Assembly: GCF_002257695.2 (NCBI RefSeq)
Contig: NZ_CP155571.1
Origin: Sporomusa acidovorans
GTDB lineage: Bacteria; Bacillota; Negativicutes; Sporomusales; Sporomusaceae
Strand: one strand, 5' to 3'
Length of the DNA: 64,000 bases
Numbering within the stretch: the first letter of the stretch is position 1; each line of letters starts with the position of its first letter. Below are positions 16,512 to 24,875 of this stretch, in pieces. The position numbers were made by a program, and so were the translations under genes. The notes below the pieces were generated by a model, which was given only the letters and a program-made list of their open reading frames with translations, had not been told where the DNA came from and did no database searches.

Positions 16512-17756
16512 ATGGAGCAGTTGGCAATCATTGCAGATAACCTTACGGGTGCGAGTGACGCGGGAGTTCAGTTTCGAAAGTTTGGTTATAGTACGCAAGT
16601 AATGCTTGATTATGAGTTAGTAAGTCCTTGTACCGGAATTGACGTGTTATCGGTTAATACCGATTCGCGTAAGGTGCCGCCTGATGTTGCTTATGAGCGC
16701 GTATACCGGGTTGCGGAAGAATTAACCGAGTTGGGTTTTAAACGCTTCTACAAAAAAATTGACTCCACGTTGCGTGGTAATATTGCCGAAGAGGTAAAAG
16801 CGATGATGCAGTCCCTGGCGTTGCCGTTTGCCATTGTCGTCCCTTCCTATCCAGCACATGGCAGAATTGTAGAAAATGGCTATTTGCAGATTGTCCAGGC
16901 TTGGGGTGACAGCAGTAGCCCGTTGCCTGTCTGCTATGTTCCCTCGATTATAAAAACCGCTCCGGAAATTCCGGTTGCGGTTTTAACACTGGCCGATGTA
17001 CGGCAGGGTGAAAAAGAACTCACGCAAAAGTTTACCGAATTGTATGAAGCAGGGATTAGTTTAATTGCTGTTGACGCGATAGCGGATGAAGATTTGCGGA
17101 TGATTGCCATTGCCATGGAGAGGCTTACCGTTCCCTGCCTTGCTGTTGGCTCTGCCGGTTTAGCAGGCAATTTACCGATTGCCTGGAAGGTGGTAGCCCA
17201 AGAACATTTGAATTTGCGGCAAGGAACGATGGTAGTAGCGGGAACCCTTATTCACGTTACGGCCGAGCAAATTATCAGTACCTTAGATTATCCCAATACC
17301 GAATTAATTGAAATTCAGACCGAAGACATTTATGATGGCAGAGACAATGAAGAATTTCAACGAGTAAAAAGCAAAATTGAAACAGCGTTATCAGCAGGCA
17401 GAATTCCGGTTGTAGTTACCGATACATTGTTAAAAAATCGCAATGAAGCCGGTGCGCTAAGTTTATCTGTGCAAGTACAAAAATACGGACAACTGGTAAC
17501 TAATTTTTTGGGGAAAATTACAAAAGATATCATCGAGAAGCAGGGGCTGCGTAATCTTGTGATTTCCGGAGGGAGTACAACAACAAGCATTTGTCATACC
17601 TTGGGAATAACCGCCATCGACCTTGAGCGGGAATTGCTTCCCGGTATACCGGTAGGCAAGATGATTGGCAGCAATTGTGACGGTGTGCATCTGGTTACTA
17701 AAGCTGGCGGGTTTGGTAAGCGAAACTCACTCCGCAAGGTGTTGGAGTTGTTATAA
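16512..17756 (+). CDS. DUF1537 four-carbon acid sugar kinase, second copy
   Basis: A 414-residue DUF1537 protein with IIADNLTGASDAG (Asn where the first copy has Asp), FYKKIDSTLRGN, and a C-terminal SGGSTTTSI loop. It is clearly diverged from the copy at 2631 and stands without a pdxA2 partner; instead it is followed by an IlvD-type dehydratase and a PanB-like gene. It is the first gene behind the sigma54 promoter. It presumably phosphorylates a four-carbon sugar acid, possibly of different stereochemistry from the first copy. How a kinase and a dehydratase share one operon is unclear: they could be alternative branches. Confidence 0.87.
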   Translation: MEQLAIIADNLTGASDAGVQFRKFGYSTQVMLDYELVSPCTGIDVLSVNTDSRKVPPDVAYERVYRVAEELTELGFKRFYKKIDSTLRGNIAEEVKAMMQSLALPFAIVVPSYPAHGRIVENGYLQIVQAWGDSSSPLPVCYVPSIIKTAPEIPVAVLTLADVRQGEKELTQKFTELYEAGISLIAVDAIADEDLRMIAIAMERLTVPCLAVGSAGLAGNLPIAWKVVAQEHLNLRQGTMVVAGTLIHVTAEQIISTLDYPNTELIEIQTEDIYDGRDNEEFQRVKSKIETALSAGRIPVVVTDTLLKNRNEAGALSLSVQVQKYGQLVTNFLGKITKDIIEKQGLRNLVISGGSTTTSICHTLGITAIDLERELLPGIPVGKMIGSNCDGVHLVTKAGGFGKRNSLRKVLELL

Positions 17757-17774
17757 TAAGGAGGTTTGATGTAT

Positions 17775-19505
17775 ATGAGTTGTGGTTGCAGTCGCAGTCA
17801 AAGCTTACGAAAAGTAAATTATCAGGGAGACGGCCTGCGGGTCGGAACGCAGTGGGATGAACCGGATCTGGATAAACTTCAGATCTTGATTGATACCGTA
17901 CACGGAGACAGCCATCCTGGCAGCAGCCATTTAGGCACTCTGGCTGACGAAGCAAAAATTGGCGTTTATGAATCACAGGGAAAACCTGCTAGTTATACAG
18001 TTACCGATATTTGTGACGGTATTGCCATGGCCCATGATGGGATGAATTACTCTTTGGCCAGCCGGGAAATTATGTCCTTTATGTTTGAAATCCACGCAAT
18101 GGCGTCACCTTATGATGGCAGCATTTTTATGGCTTCTTGTGATAAATCGGTGCCGGCGCAGTTAATGGCTATGATGCGGCTGGATATGGCTACCATCCAT
18201 GTTCCCGGCGGCTCAATGCTCAGCGGTCCGAACTATATGTCCTCCGAAATTCTTTACGGAGCAGGCGACAAATACATTAAGGGTGAGCTGACGGAAAAGG
18301 AACTGATGTACTATTCCCGTAACTGCTGCCCCAGTGCAGGTGCCTGTCAGTTTATCGGTACGGCAAGCACCATGCAGTGCATGTCAGAAGCGCTGGGCAT
18401 GGCATTGCCAGGTAATGCGCTGGCACCGGCATACACCAGCTTTTTGACCCGCTATGCCCGCAGAGCCGGCCGGCAAGTTATGCAAAACGTCAAAAATTCC
18501 GTAATTCCCCGCAAATTTATCAGCAAAAAGAACTTTAGGAATGCCTTAATTATTCACGCTGCACTTGGCGGTTCCACCAATGCCCTTTTACATTTGCCGG
18601 CTATTGCCCGTGAAGTGGGGATCACGATTGAACAGCAGGAATTTGATGCGATTAACCGTGAGGTTCCGGTTCTTGTCAGCCTAAAAACCGGCGGACAATG
18701 GCCAACAGACCTGTTCTGGTATGCAGGCGGAGTACCGGCATTAATGCGCGAACTCAAAGACATACTCTGTCTTGACGCCATAACCGTTACCGGCAAGACA
18801 GTTGGCGAGAACCTGGACGACCTGGAAGCAGCCGGTTGGTTTGATGAAGTCAACAGTTATTTAACCAACTATAAAGTTCAGGCCGCCGATATTGTAAAAA
18901 CCCGTAAAAATCCTGTAAAACCCCAGGGAAATATTAAAATCCTGAAAGGCAATCTTGCACCGGAAGGCGCTGTCATCAAGTTATCCGGTGTCGATGAAGC
19001 TATTCACAATTTCACCGGTACAGCCCGGGTATTTGATTCTGAGGAAGCAGCCGTAGCTGAATTGCTTGCCGGTAAGATCGGTCCGAAAACTGCTGTCTTT
19101 ATCCGCTTTGAAGGCCCTAAGGGTTCCGGCATGCCGGAAATGCTGCGGACAACAGAAGCCCTGTGGAATATGCCGGAGTTATCCAGTAGTGTCGCATTAT
19201 TTACTGACGGTCGTTTTTCCGGTGCTACCCGCGGCCCGGCTGTAGGCCATATTGCACCGGAAGCCGTAGAAGGCGGTCCGATTGCCTATTTGGAAGACGG
19301 CGACATCATCAAGATGGATGTTGCTGCCCGCAAGCTGGATATAGTCGGCATTAACGGTAAACAGGCTACGCCGGAAGAAGTGGCCGCCGTGCTGGCAGAA
19401 CGCAAAAAGACTAAAGTATTCCCAGTGAAAGAAGCGACACCGTTACTGAGAATGTATAAGAAACTGGCACGTACCTGCACACAAGGCGCCGGCTTGGATA
19501 TTTAG
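17775..19505 (+). CDS. IlvD/EDD-family dehydratase (sigma54-controlled)
   Basis: I take ATG 17775, ten bases after AAGGAGG; ATG 17769 and TTG 17766 are also in frame but too close to the RBS. The protein has about 576 residues. Cluster-type cysteines: Cys80 in DICDG, Cys122 in ASCDK, Cys191 in SAGACQ. The C-terminal FEGPKGSGMPEM and DGRFSGAT blocks are intact. It has a Cys-rich start (MSCGC). It lies between a DUF1537 kinase and a PanB-like gene, all in one operon. I infer dehydration of a tetronate to 4-hydroxy-2-oxobutanoate, which the next enzyme would cleave. Dihydroxyisovalerate dehydration cannot be ruled out from sequence. Confidence 0.84.
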   Translation: MSCGCSRSQSLRKVNYQGDGLRVGTQWDEPDLDKLQILIDTVHGDSHPGSSHLGTLADEAKIGVYESQGKPASYTVTDICDGIAMAHDGMNYSLASREIMSFMFEIHAMASPYDGSIFMASCDKSVPAQLMAMMRLDMATIHVPGGSMLSGPNYMSSEILYGAGDKYIKGELTEKELMYYSRNCCPSAGACQFIGTASTMQCMSEALGMALPGNALAPAYTSFLTRYARRAGRQVMQNVKNSVIPRKFISKKNFRNALIIHAALGGSTNALLHLPAIAREVGITIEQQEFDAINREVPVLVSLKTGGQWPTDLFWYAGGVPALMRELKDILCLDAITVTGKTVGENLDDLEAAGWFDEVNSYLTNYKVQAADIVKTRKNPVKPQGNIKILKGNLAPEGAVIKLSGVDEAIHNFTGTARVFDSEEAAVAELLAGKIGPKTAVFIRFEGPKGSGMPEMLRTTEALWNMPELSSSVALFTDGRFSGATRGPAVGHIAPEAVEGGPIAYLEDGDIIKMDVAARKLDIVGINGKQATPEEVAAVLAERKKTKVFPVKEATPLLRMYKKLARTCTQGAGLDI

Positions 19506-19552
19506 GCTGATAATACTATATAGTATAAAATTATAAAAAAGGTGGTACTATT

Positions 19553-20404
19553 ATGGCTAAGAAGACAATTAATGATTTTAGACAAATGGTCGAAAAAGGG
19601 GAAAAAATCGTCTATTTGACAGCATACGACTATCTGACTGCCAAGATGCAGGAAAAAGCCGGCGTGGATATGATTTTGGTCGGCGATTCTCTTGGCATGG
19701 TAAGCTTAGGGTACGATACTACCTTCCCGGTAACTATGGATGACATGGTCCGCCATTGTCAGGCCGTACGCCGCGGCGCACCGAATACTTTCATTGTTGG
19801 TGATATGCCTTATCTTTCTTATCAGACTTCGAACGAACAGGCTATCGCCAATGCCGGCCGTATGGTAAAAGAAGCCGGCGTTGACTGCATTAAACTGGAA
19901 GGCGGCGGCCCGATGATTGCCGAACGCATTACCGCTATCCAACAGTCCGGTATCCTGGTTATGGGTCATATCGGCTTAACACCGCAGTTTATGGGCCAAA
20001 TCGGTGGTTACCGGGCTCAAGGACGCAGTGCCAATGCCGCCATGAAGCTGGTAAGAGAAGCTAAAGCTGTCGAAGCAGCAGGCGCATTCAGCATTCTGGT
20101 CGAAGGCGTACCGGCTGCCGTCGGTAAAGCCATCACCGAGAGAGCGGGGATTCCGATTCTGGGTATTGGCGCCGGTTCTTATACTCATGGACAACTGCTT
20201 ATCTATGCGGATATGGTTGGCATGTATGACAATTTTACACCGAAATTCGTTAAGAAATATGCGAATGTCGGCGAAGTCCTGACAAATGCCTTTAAAGAAT
20301 ATACGGAAGAAGTCAGAAAGGGTCAATTCCCTAACGATGATGAACATACCTACAAAATGAGCGAAGCAGAGGTAAAAGAATTTTTAGCTGAACTGGATAG
20401 ATAG
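19553..20404 (+). CDS. PanB-like hydroxymethyltransferase paralogue 3
   Basis: A 283-residue PanB-family protein with the active-site set intact (Asp45, Asp84, Lys114/Glu116, Glu184, GIGAG). It is nearly the twin of the protein at 1320. It is the last gene of the sigma54-controlled operon, 47 bases after an IlvD-type gene, and two terminators follow. The biosynthetic family member makes ketopantoate from ketoisovalerate and methylene-THF. Here induction by a ligand-sensing sigma54 activator, a co-transcribed sugar-acid kinase and dehydratase, and triplication all argue for the reverse type of reaction in catabolism. That role is inferred. Confidence 0.82.
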   Translation: MAKKTINDFRQMVEKGEKIVYLTAYDYLTAKMQEKAGVDMILVGDSLGMVSLGYDTTFPVTMDDMVRHCQAVRRGAPNTFIVGDMPYLSYQTSNEQAIANAGRMVKEAGVDCIKLEGGGPMIAERITAIQQSGILVMGHIGLTPQFMGQIGGYRAQGRSANAAMKLVREAKAVEAAGAFSILVEGVPAAVGKAITERAGIPILGIGAGSYTHGQLLIYADMVGMYDNFTPKFVKKYANVGEVLTNAFKEYTEEVRKGQFPNDDEHTYKMSEAEVKEFLAELDR

Positions 20405-20421
20405 AATTGTTTTGCGAGCTG

Positions 20422-20452
20422 GACCATACTGCTTGGCGGTATGGTCTGCTTT
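20422..20452 (+). terminator. Rho-independent terminator after PanB-like 3
   Basis: GACCATAC (20422-20429) pairs with GTATGGTC (20439-20446), followed by TGCTTTT. Confidence 0.72.
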
Positions 20453-20490
20453 TAATGAAAAAAGCAGTTGGATCAGATAACAGCAAAAGG

Positions 20491-20519
20491 GCTGCGAGGG
20501 AAACCTCTCAGCTTTTTTG
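20491..20519 (+). terminator. Second terminator
   Basis: GCTGCGAGG pairs with CCTCTCAGC (one mismatch) around a GAAA loop, followed by six T. Confidence 0.75.
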
Positions 20520-20587
20520 CTATATGATATCCAATTTGGTAAATGGCATCCATACATGGGATATCATTATATTGGAAACTATTATAG

Positions 20588-20692
20588 TATTGGTATGATC
20601 CTTTCGTTTATGGCGCTGATGTTTCTCAAGAACAGGAAGTTAAAGAATTTGCGCAACAGGTGCATAATAAATATGGTACAATTAATATTTAG
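20588..20692 (+). pseudogene. Relic of a short-chain dehydrogenase (SDR) gene
   Basis: One frame reads YGADVSQEQEVKEFAQQ followed by VHNKYGTINI and TAG at 20690-20692. This matches the SDR segment that runs from the conserved Asp-Val after beta-4 to the strand just before the NNAG motif. It breaks off at a stop where NNAG should follow, has a stop upstream at 20585, and lacks both the cofactor motif and the YxxxK site. About 30 codons remain. The remaining intergenic DNA (20519-20845) shows no other gene; two short frames over it read as noise. Confidence 0.55.
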
Positions 20693-20845
20693 AGGTGGTA
20701 GGACATCAAAAAAGTTCTTATAAAAGTCAAAAAATTCCGAAGGACTATCTGGTTATATGTATAAATAATCAGAACATACTGGGTATTGGGTATACTTTCA
20801 AAATTTTCTCCGGAAGGGTATAGATTTAGCGAGGTGACTAATATT

Positions 20846-21634
20846 TTGAATATCATTGTTTGTATTAAGCAAGTTCCGGGAACATCCGAAGTAGAAGTAG
20901 ATCAGGAGACAGGGGTTTTAAAAAGAGAAGGCATTGATTCGAAAATGAACCCTTATGATCTGTTTGCTATCGAAACGGCGGTAAAGATAAAAGAGGAAAA
21001 CGGGGCTAAAGTCAGCGTTGTCAGCATGGGACCGCCTCAGGCCGCCGAGATTATTCGGGAAGCTTATATGATGGGAGTAGATGAAGGGGCGCTTATTTCC
21101 GACAGAGTGTTTGCCGGCGCTGATGTACTGGCAACATCCTACACCATTTCCCAGGGAATAAAAAAACTTGGCGATTATGACCTTTTGATTTGCGGCAAAC
21201 AAACCACAGACGGCGATACGGCCCAGGTAGGTCCCGAATTGGCGGAATTCCTCGGCATACCCCATATTGCCAATGTTAAACAGATTGTGGAAGTGAAAGA
21301 ACATTCCATTATCGTGGACATGGATATGCCGCATGCCGTGCAAACGGTAGAGGTCAGCTATCCTTGTCTTATTACGGTCGAAAAAGATATCAATCAGCCC
21401 AGGCTGCCTTCGTTTAAACGGAAACTATCGACTAAGGACAAACAAATACCCATGTACGGGTTAAAAGACTTTGCGGACCAGGATGAAAAGAATTATGGGA
21501 TTAACGGTTCACCGACCCGTGTACTTCGAATATTCTCCCCCGAAGCCAACCATGACCGCGAAATGTGGAAAGATAAACCGGGTGTGTTGGTTGACCGGTT
21601 GGCTGGTAAGTTAAAAGAATTAAAGTATGTGTAA
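20846..21634 (+). CDS. etfB: Electron transfer flavoprotein beta subunit
   Basis: I take TTG 20846, nine bases after GAGGTGA, giving a protein that opens with the family's NIIVCIKQVPGT; the in-frame ATG 20786 would add a 20-residue tail without an RBS. Length is then 262 residues. EtfB binds the bifurcating or electron-transfer FAD/AMP and works as a heterodimer with EtfA. The order etfB-etfA-FAD oxidase is that of lctBCD of Acetobacterium woodii, where the complex oxidises lactate with NAD+ while consuming reduced ferredoxin. Confidence 0.92.
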   Translation: MNIIVCIKQVPGTSEVEVDQETGVLKREGIDSKMNPYDLFAIETAVKIKEENGAKVSVVSMGPPQAAEIIREAYMMGVDEGALISDRVFAGADVLATSYTISQGIKKLGDYDLLICGKQTTDGDTAQVGPELAEFLGIPHIANVKQIVEVKEHSIIVDMDMPHAVQTVEVSYPCLITVEKDINQPRLPSFKRKLSTKDKQIPMYGLKDFADQDEKNYGINGSPTRVLRIFSPEANHDREMWKDKPGVLVDRLAGKLKELKYV

Positions 21635-21648
21635 AGGGGGAAACGACA

Positions 21649-22830
21649 TTGGCGAAGATAGTTATTGATCAAGAAAAAGTAACAGAGCCTGAAGAACTGA
21701 TTAAACTTTGTCCTTTTGGGGCAATTGAATGGGATAATCATTATTTGAGCATTAATGCTGCCTGCAAGATGTGCAAGCTGTGTGTAAAAAAGGGACCGGC
21801 AGGGGTATTTTCCTTAATTGAGGACGAAGTCGTTGCTGTCGATAAGAGTGAATGGCAAGGCATTGTAGTGTATGTAGACCATCTGGACGGCGATATTCAT
21901 CCGGTAACTTTGGAGCTTGTCGGTAAAGCAAAAGAACTGGCCGGAAAAATCGGTCATCCGGTGTATTGCCTGTTTATGGGGCATAACATAACAGGCAAAG
22001 CCGAGGCTTTGCTGCACTATGGCGTTGATGAAGTGTTTGTCTACGATGATGAAGAACTGAAATATTTCCGTATCGAGCCCTATACGGCAGTTTTCGAAGA
22101 CTTTATTCATCAGGTTAAGCCATCCATCGTATTAGTGGGCGGAACGACAGTCGGCAGATCCTTGGCGCCGAGAACGGCAGCCAGATTCCATACCGGTTTG
22201 ACGGCGGACTGCACTGTGCTGGATGTAGAGGAAAATACGGATTTGGCACAAATCAGACCGGCTTTCGGCGGTAACATTATGGCGCATATCTTTACGCCCA
22301 ATACCCGCCCCCAGTTTGCAACCGTCCGCTATAAAGTGTTCTCGCAAGCTCAAAAAACGAACAACCCGACCGGGAAAGTCACCCACTGTGCAATCGCCAA
22401 GGACAAGTTGGCATCTAAGATTAAGGTACTGCAGGTTAAAGCCAAAGAAAAAGTTAAAAGTATAGAAGACGCCGAGGTACTCGTGGTTGCCGGCGGCGGT
22501 ATTAAAAGCGCCAAAGATATGGAGATGCTGCAAGTGCTGGCAGACAAGCTTGGCGGCATGGTTGCTGCCACCAGACCGCTGATTGAAGCAGGCTTTGCTG
22601 ATCCCAGACAGCAAATCGGTCTAAGCGGCAGAACCGTAAAACCCAATTTGATTATTACCTGCGGTGTCTCCGGATCGGTCCAGTTTGTGGCCGGCATGGA
22701 TAAGTCCGACAACATTATTGCCATTAATACCGATGAGAATGCGGCCATCTTTAATGTAGCTCATTATGGGATAGTTGGCGATCTATACGAGATTGTACCA
22801 GACTTAATTGAGCGCTTAAACCAGGGCTAG
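21649..22830 (+). CDS. etfA: Electron transfer flavoprotein alpha subunit with N-terminal Fe-S domain
   Basis: A 393-residue EtfA starting at TTG 21649 after AAAGGGGG. Besides the FAD-binding C-terminal domain (GRTVKPNLIITCGVSGS, then INTDENAAIF) it has a ferredoxin-like N-terminal domain with Cys21, Cys39, Cys42 and Cys45. This longer type of EtfA is found in the LctBCD class. The domain could accept electrons from ferredoxin. Fourteen bases separate it from etfB. Confidence 0.92.
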   Translation: MAKIVIDQEKVTEPEELIKLCPFGAIEWDNHYLSINAACKMCKLCVKKGPAGVFSLIEDEVVAVDKSEWQGIVVYVDHLDGDIHPVTLELVGKAKELAGKIGHPVYCLFMGHNITGKAEALLHYGVDEVFVYDDEELKYFRIEPYTAVFEDFIHQVKPSIVLVGGTTVGRSLAPRTAARFHTGLTADCTVLDVEENTDLAQIRPAFGGNIMAHIFTPNTRPQFATVRYKVFSQAQKTNNPTGKVTHCAIAKDKLASKIKVLQVKAKEKVKSIEDAEVLVVAGGGIKSAKDMEMLQVLADKLGGMVAATRPLIEAGFADPRQQIGLSGRTVKPNLIITCGVSGSVQFVAGMDKSDNIIAINTDENAAIFNVAHYGIVGDLYEIVPDLIERLNQG

Positions 22831-22884
22831 AATCCAAGTAAGAGAGCTTCATTATCCAAATTAGTTGCGTTAGAGGTGATGAAT

Positions 22885-24279
22885 ATGAATTATAAAAAAG
22901 TTGATGACAAGGATATAGCTTTTCTTGTATCTGTTTGCGGCAAGGATCGCATTTTCGCCGGCCAAGAAATTCATGAAAGTTATGGTCGTGATGAGTTAGT
23001 CAATAAGCATTTGTTTCCCGAGGTAGTTGCAGAAGTTGACCGTACGGAAGAAGTCTCCCAGATTATGAAATATGCCTATGAGCACAATATACCGGTAATT
23101 CCCCGCGGCCAGGGAACAGGTCTGGCGGGTGGTTCGGTAGCTCTTGACGGCGGAATTATGGTCAGTACTGTCCGCATGAATAAAATATTGGAGCTTGATG
23201 AAGAAAACCTGACCCTTACAGTGGAACCCGGCGTACTGCTTTTGGATATTGTAAAATTCGTTCAAAAGAACGACTTGTTTTATCCGCCCGATCCCGGTGA
23301 AAAGAGTGCTACCATCGGTGGCAATATCAGCACCAATGCCGGTGGCATGAGGGCCGTAAAATATGGCGTTACCCGGGACTATATCCGCGGCTTGGAAGTC
23401 GTATTGGCTGATGGCCAAATTATGACAATGGGTGGCAAAACGGTGAAAAACAGTTCAGGCTATTGTCTTAAGGATATGATTGTCGGTTCGGAGGGAACGC
23501 TTGGGATTGTAACGAAAGCAATTTTAAAATTGTTACCGTTACCGAAAAAAAACTTAAGTCTGCTGGTTCCTTTCCCGAATCTGGCGCAAGCCATCGAAAC
23601 TGTACCGAAGATTATTAAGTCCAAATCCATTCCGACCGCCATTGAGTTTATGGAAAAAGAAATTATCCTGCAATCGGAAGAGTTTTTAGGCAAGCAGTTT
23701 CCCGACAGTTCGGCGAATGCTTATTTACTGCTTACTTTTGACGGCAACACGAAGGAAGAGTTGGAAGAAGCCTACGAGAAAGTTGCCCATATTTGTCTGG
23801 ACGCGGGTGCAATTGACGCGCTGATTTCCAATACGCAGGAACGCCAGGAAGCAATCTGGTCGGCACGCGGCGCATTCTTGGAGGCAATAAAGGCATCTAC
23901 CACAGAACTTGATGAATGTGATGTGGTTGTACCTAGAAATAAAGTTGCCGATTTTGTTAAATATACCGATGAGCTTCAGTCAAAATTCGATATTAAGATT
24001 AAAGGGTTTGGCCACGCCGGCGACGGCAATTTGCACGTTTACGTGTTGCGGGATCAGCTTGGCGAAAAAGAATGGCAGGAGAAATTAGCCCGCGCTATGG
24101 ATGCCATGTATGCCAAAGCCAAAGAATTTGGCGGCGAAGTTTCCGGTGAACATGGAATTGGTATTGCCAAGAAACCATATTTGGAGGCAACCAAAGGCAG
24201 TGAATATATGGCGTTGCTTAAACGGGTGAAATTAGCGTTTGATCCGAAAAATATATTGAATCCCGGCAAAGTCTGCTAA
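22885..24279 (+). CDS. FAD-linked 2-hydroxyacid dehydrogenase (GlcD/LctD type)
   Basis: I take ATG 22885, six bases after GAGGTG; GTG 22876 and ATG 22879 overlap the RBS. The protein has 464 residues: a PCMH-type FAD domain with RGQGTGLAGGS and a GlcD-type C-terminal FAD oxidase domain with GFGHAGDGNLHV and SGEHGIG. With EtfAB it should oxidise a 2-hydroxyacid to the 2-keto acid. Lactate is the known substrate in the closest well-studied operon. Because of the adjoining sugar-acid island and the LarA homologue, a C4 hydroxyacid is also possible. Confidence 0.9.
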   Translation: MNYKKVDDKDIAFLVSVCGKDRIFAGQEIHESYGRDELVNKHLFPEVVAEVDRTEEVSQIMKYAYEHNIPVIPRGQGTGLAGGSVALDGGIMVSTVRMNKILELDEENLTLTVEPGVLLLDIVKFVQKNDLFYPPDPGEKSATIGGNISTNAGGMRAVKYGVTRDYIRGLEVVLADGQIMTMGGKTVKNSSGYCLKDMIVGSEGTLGIVTKAILKLLPLPKKNLSLLVPFPNLAQAIETVPKIIKSKSIPTAIEFMEKEIILQSEEFLGKQFPDSSANAYLLLTFDGNTKEELEEAYEKVAHICLDAGAIDALISNTQERQEAIWSARGAFLEAIKASTTELDECDVVVPRNKVADFVKYTDELQSKFDIKIKGFGHAGDGNLHVYVLRDQLGEKEWQEKLARAMDAMYAKAKEFGGEVSGEHGIGIAKKPYLEATKGSEYMALLKRVKLAFDPKNILNPGKVC

Positions 24280-24320
24280 TTATCTCATTATATAAAGTAC
24301 AGGCCTTAGGTATATAGTAT

Positions 24321-24371
24321 AAGGAGCGGTCTCAAACAGGTATTTACCTGAAGAGGCAGCTCCTTAGTTTT
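24321..24371 (+). terminator. Terminator of the etf operon
   Basis: AAGGAGC (24321-24327) pairs with GCTCCTT (24359-24365) and an inner GGTCTC/GAGGC stem extends it; TAGTTTTAT follows. Confidence 0.65.
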
Positions 24372-24424
24372 ATCTTACAGTCAAGTCACTTAAAAAAATA
24401 GGGGAAGTTTTGTGGCAGCATTTC

Positions 24425-24670
24425 TTAAGGATCAATGGTGATGCTATTATTTAAGGTTGCAATACTACTCGCTATAGCAAGAATACTGTTTAGATTGGCA
24501 ACCGGGTTTAAGGAAAGCTGTTCAAGAATTTCCTCCAGCAGCAGCATGGTAAACAGGACAACCGAGTTGCCGGCGGTTATGGTAGTCTTGGTGGAATTTG
24601 CCAGTCTTCTTGACTTTTTTTCTAATTCTTCTACGCAGATACAGGTGCAGGATTCATTGTGACAATTCAT
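24425..24670 (-). CDS. Small protein with Cys-rich N-terminus, unknown
   Basis: The start ATG at 24670 has AGGAGGT six bases before it, a strong RBS, which is the main support for this gene. The 81-residue product opens MNCHNESCTCIC with four cysteines in twelve residues, then a charged coil-like part, then a serine/leucine/isoleucine-rich half without a clear membrane helix. I do not recognise the family. A plus-strand frame over the same bases lacks an RBS and is rejected. It stands alone between the etf terminator and DUF190. The cysteines might bind metal. Confidence 0.6.
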   Translation of the reverse strand: MNCHNESCTCICVEELEKKSRRLANSTKTTITAGNSVVLFTMLLLEEILEQLSLNPVANLNSILAIASSIATLNNSITIDP

Positions 24671-24875
24671 GAACATACCTCCTCCCATTTCTAGATATAG
24701 TATATTCGCCTTATTGCCAAATGTCCTGCAATTGCCGGCAGGAAACGGAAAGTGCCGCTCGGATGAGAGCGGTATAATTTATTTTAAATGGTTATATAAT
24801 TATCGATAAAGGTTTAGCAGGATTTTCCACAGGGAACCGGGAAAATGGCATTATAACAAAAGAGGGGGGGACATT

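Noticed and set aside
20517..20723. 68-residue open frame on plus
   Set aside because: No RBS, odd composition, and a different frame of the same bases reads as an SDR relic.
24435..24662. Plus-strand frame opposite the small Cys-rich gene
   Set aside because: No RBS, whereas the minus-strand frame has a strong one.
24689..24875. Fluoride riboswitch upstream of DUF190
   Set aside because: DUF190 is often near fluoride genes, but I could not find the riboswitch's conserved core here, and no crcB is present.
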